Source of the DNA: Catenuloplanes niger
GTDB lineage: Bacteria; Actinomycetota; Actinomycetes; Mycobacteriales; Micromonosporaceae
Direction: 5' to 3'
Length of the DNA stretch: 64,000 nucleotides
Assembly (NCBI RefSeq): GCF_031458255.1
Contig: NZ_JAVDYC010000001.1
Span: 1,931,001 to 1,995,000 of the forward strand
Shown here piece after piece: positions 62,736-64,000 of the stretch (the first letter of the stretch is position 1; the number at the start of each line of letters is the position of its first letter). The notes under the pieces were generated by a model. That model was not told where the DNA came from, searched no databases, and saw only the letters and a list, made by a program, of their open reading frames with translations. The translations under genes were made by a program, and so were the position numbers.

Positions 62736-63847
62736 GCCGGGCGGGCGGAGGCGGTGCTGGCGCGGGCGGTCAGGCGCGGGTCGAGCAGCGTGGCGTCCGG
62801 GACCGGCTCGCCCTCGACCTTGCTGATCAGCAGCGACACCGCCTGCCGGCCGACCTCCTCGGCCGGTATCAGCACCGAGGACAGCGCCGGGTCGGAGCGC
62901 TCCGCCAGTTCGTCCGGGCAGATCGCGACCACGGACATGTCGCGGGGCACGCGCCGGCCGAGCGCCGGGAGCGCGGCGAGCACGTGCGCGACCGCGGCCT
63001 CGTTGTGCACGACCAGGCCGGTCAGGTCGGGGCGTTCGGCGAGCAGCCGGGCGAGCCCGTCGCGGACCGCCGGGTAGGTCTCCTCGCACGGCTGCGCGAT
63101 CGCGGCCGCGCCGTGGCGCCGGGCGGTCTCCAGGAAGCCGGAGCGGGTGCGCCGGGCGTATCCGGTGTCGCGTTCGTAGACGACCGCGGGCGCGCCGAGC
63201 AGTGCCAGCGATCGGTGGCCGAGCGCGACCAGGTGTTCCACGCACGCGGCGCCGGCCCGGTAGAAGTCCAGGTCGACGCAGGTGAGCCCGCCCGCGTCGG
63301 CCGGGAAGCCGATCAGCACGCTGGGCCGTTCCAGGTCGTGCAGCAGCGGTACGCGCGGGTCGCGCATCTCCACGTCCATCAGCACGATGCCGTCGACCAT
63401 GGCGGACGCGGCGATCCGGCGCAGCCCGTGCGGTCCCTCGTCCGCGGTGACCAGCAGGACGTCGTGGTCGTACTGCCGGGCGGTGGTGACGACCGCGGTG
63501 GCGAACTGCATGAGGACCGGCAGGTGCATGCCGGTGCGCAGCGGCAGGACCAGCGCGATCACGTTGGAGCGGCGGCTGGCGAGCGCGCGGGCGCCGGCGT
63601 GCGGGTGGTACCCGAGCGTGCGGATGCTGGCCAGGACGCGCTCCCGGGTGATCGCGGAGATCGCGCGTTTGCCGCTGAGCACGTAGGACACGGTGCTGAC
63701 CGCGACGCCGGCGTGCTTGGCCACGTCGGTGATGGTGACCATGTCCGGTCGTTTCCCGGCGGCGCGGCGGCCGGTGGTGCGCCGCCCGGGTGCCGGCCGG
63801 TCCTCGTCGGACGGGCCGCCCTGTGCGGGTACGGAGACCTCAGCCAC
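62705..63847 (-). CDS. LacI-family transcriptional regulator
   Basis: A protein of 380 residues. The HTH with hinge is MVTITDVAKHAGVAVSTVSY, VLSGKRAISA (from residue 36), followed by a sugar-binding periplasmic-type domain. GTG at 63847 has GGAGGGG upstream; ATG at 63742 would give the usual short N terminus, so the 35-residue basic extension (GRRTTGRRAAGKRP) may or may not be real. The start overlaps the stop of the upstream carbohydrate gene by 8 bp, so the two are coupled. It probably controls that gene and perhaps the convergent GH95 gene. Confidence 0.92.
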   Translation of the reverse strand: MAEVSVPAQGGPSDEDRPAPGRRTTGRRAAGKRPDMVTITDVAKHAGVAVSTVSYVLSGKRAISAITRERVLASIRTLGYHPHAGARALASRRSNVIALVLPLRTGMHLPVLMQFATAVVTTARQYDHDVLLVTADEGPHGLRRIAASAMVDGIVLMDVEMRDPRVPLLHDLERPSVLIGFPADAGGLTCVDLDFYRAGAACVEHLVALGHRSLALLGAPAVVYERDTGYARRTRSGFLETARRHGAAAIAQPCEETYPAVRDGLARLLAERPDLTGLVVHNEAAVAHVLAALPALGRRVPRDMSVVAICPDELAERSDPALSSVLIPAEEVGRQAVSLLISKVEGEPVPDATLLDPRLTARASTASARPAISLSAGLDG

Positions 63848-64000
63848 CGCCGCCCCTCCCGGTCACCGTGAACGTCATATCGCTCACCGTAATGCCCGCG
63901 CCGCCGTAGACGAGGAACAGGTCGCGTACACCACCCACCGGTGGCACCGGCGCGGTCACCTCGCCGAGCGGGGCGGGCAGTTCGACGGTGGCCAGCACCG
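63840..64000 (-). CDS. Carbohydrate-active protein, C-terminal part (CBM6-like?), runs off the window
   Basis: The minus-strand frame reads VLATVELPAPLGEVTAPVPP, then GGVRDLFLVYGGAGITVSDM and TFTVTGRGGGG before TGA at 63840. The V.DLFLVY.G....D..F ending is that of CBM6-type domains at the end of secreted glycosidases. Only about 53 residues are visible. Overlap with the LacI start implies cotranscription. Confidence 0.5.
   Translation of the reverse strand, partial: VLATVELPAPLGEVTAPVPPVGGVRDLFLVYGGAGITVSDMTFTVTGRGGGG

Overview
The window is a chromosomal segment of a very GC-rich actinobacterium. The GC content, the frequent GTG and TTG starts, a conservon (roadblock and DUF742 type) operon, an XRE-DUF5753/DUF397 pair and an ANTAR regulator beside polA, rpsA and a branched-chain amino acid transporter together suggest the Micromonosporaceae (Actinoplanes/Catenuplanes-like). 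The family assignment is inference; no rRNA is present.

Layout. 1-3983: two ABC-type exporters, each with an ATPase and a permease. 4671-8650: an EAL-HDOD protein, a class I terpene synthase, and a thioredoxin-like lipoprotein with a CcdA-like partner. 8769-12784: a four-gene conservon (sensor kinase, roadblock, DUF742, GTPase). 12942-18731: a sarcosine oxidase-like flavoenzyme beside a truncated GMC oxidoreductase, a MarR-MFS drug-efflux operon divergent from a TetR gene, and a second TetR protein with an extra C-terminal domain. 18732-22241: an accessory stretch with low-complexity DNA, a 60-bp-arm inverted repeat, and an IS256-family insertion that splits a proline-rich gene. 22242-31472: a split RibD-like pair, a GGDEF-EAL protein, a riboswitch-controlled UPF0016 cation exporter, a glycosyltransferase, a glucosaminidase, a CocE-type hydrolase and a DedA protein. 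31581-48564: housekeeping genes (typA, uvrB, coaE, rpsA, polA) with a second Mn riboswitch-TerC unit among them. 48815-58249: a branched-chain amino acid ABC system whose binding-protein gene and HMGF operon converge on a 4-kb hotspot holding an intact IS256-family element and an IS110 ruin. 58394-64000: ANTAR regulator, tRNA-Leu, a LAGLIDADG-like gene, a GH95 glycosidase and a LacI regulator coupled to a carbohydrate-active gene.

The non-coding DNA holds the most unusual signals. First, five arrays that share no sequence all have a period of exactly 20 bp (17361, 33661, 35741, 41861, 53021). One has grown inside an IS110 transposase, and removing seven 20-bp units on paper restores that reading frame. 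Second, a dispersed element of about 72 bp occurs nine times between genes, and seven copies lie in the sense orientation just after a stop codon. Two inverted pairs of this element bound stretches of almost equal length (552 and 551 bp). Third, two yybP-ykoY manganese riboswitches precede two unrelated predicted metal exporters. All repeat, riboswitch and insertion-boundary calls were made by eye; homology calls rest on recognising motifs, without a database search.
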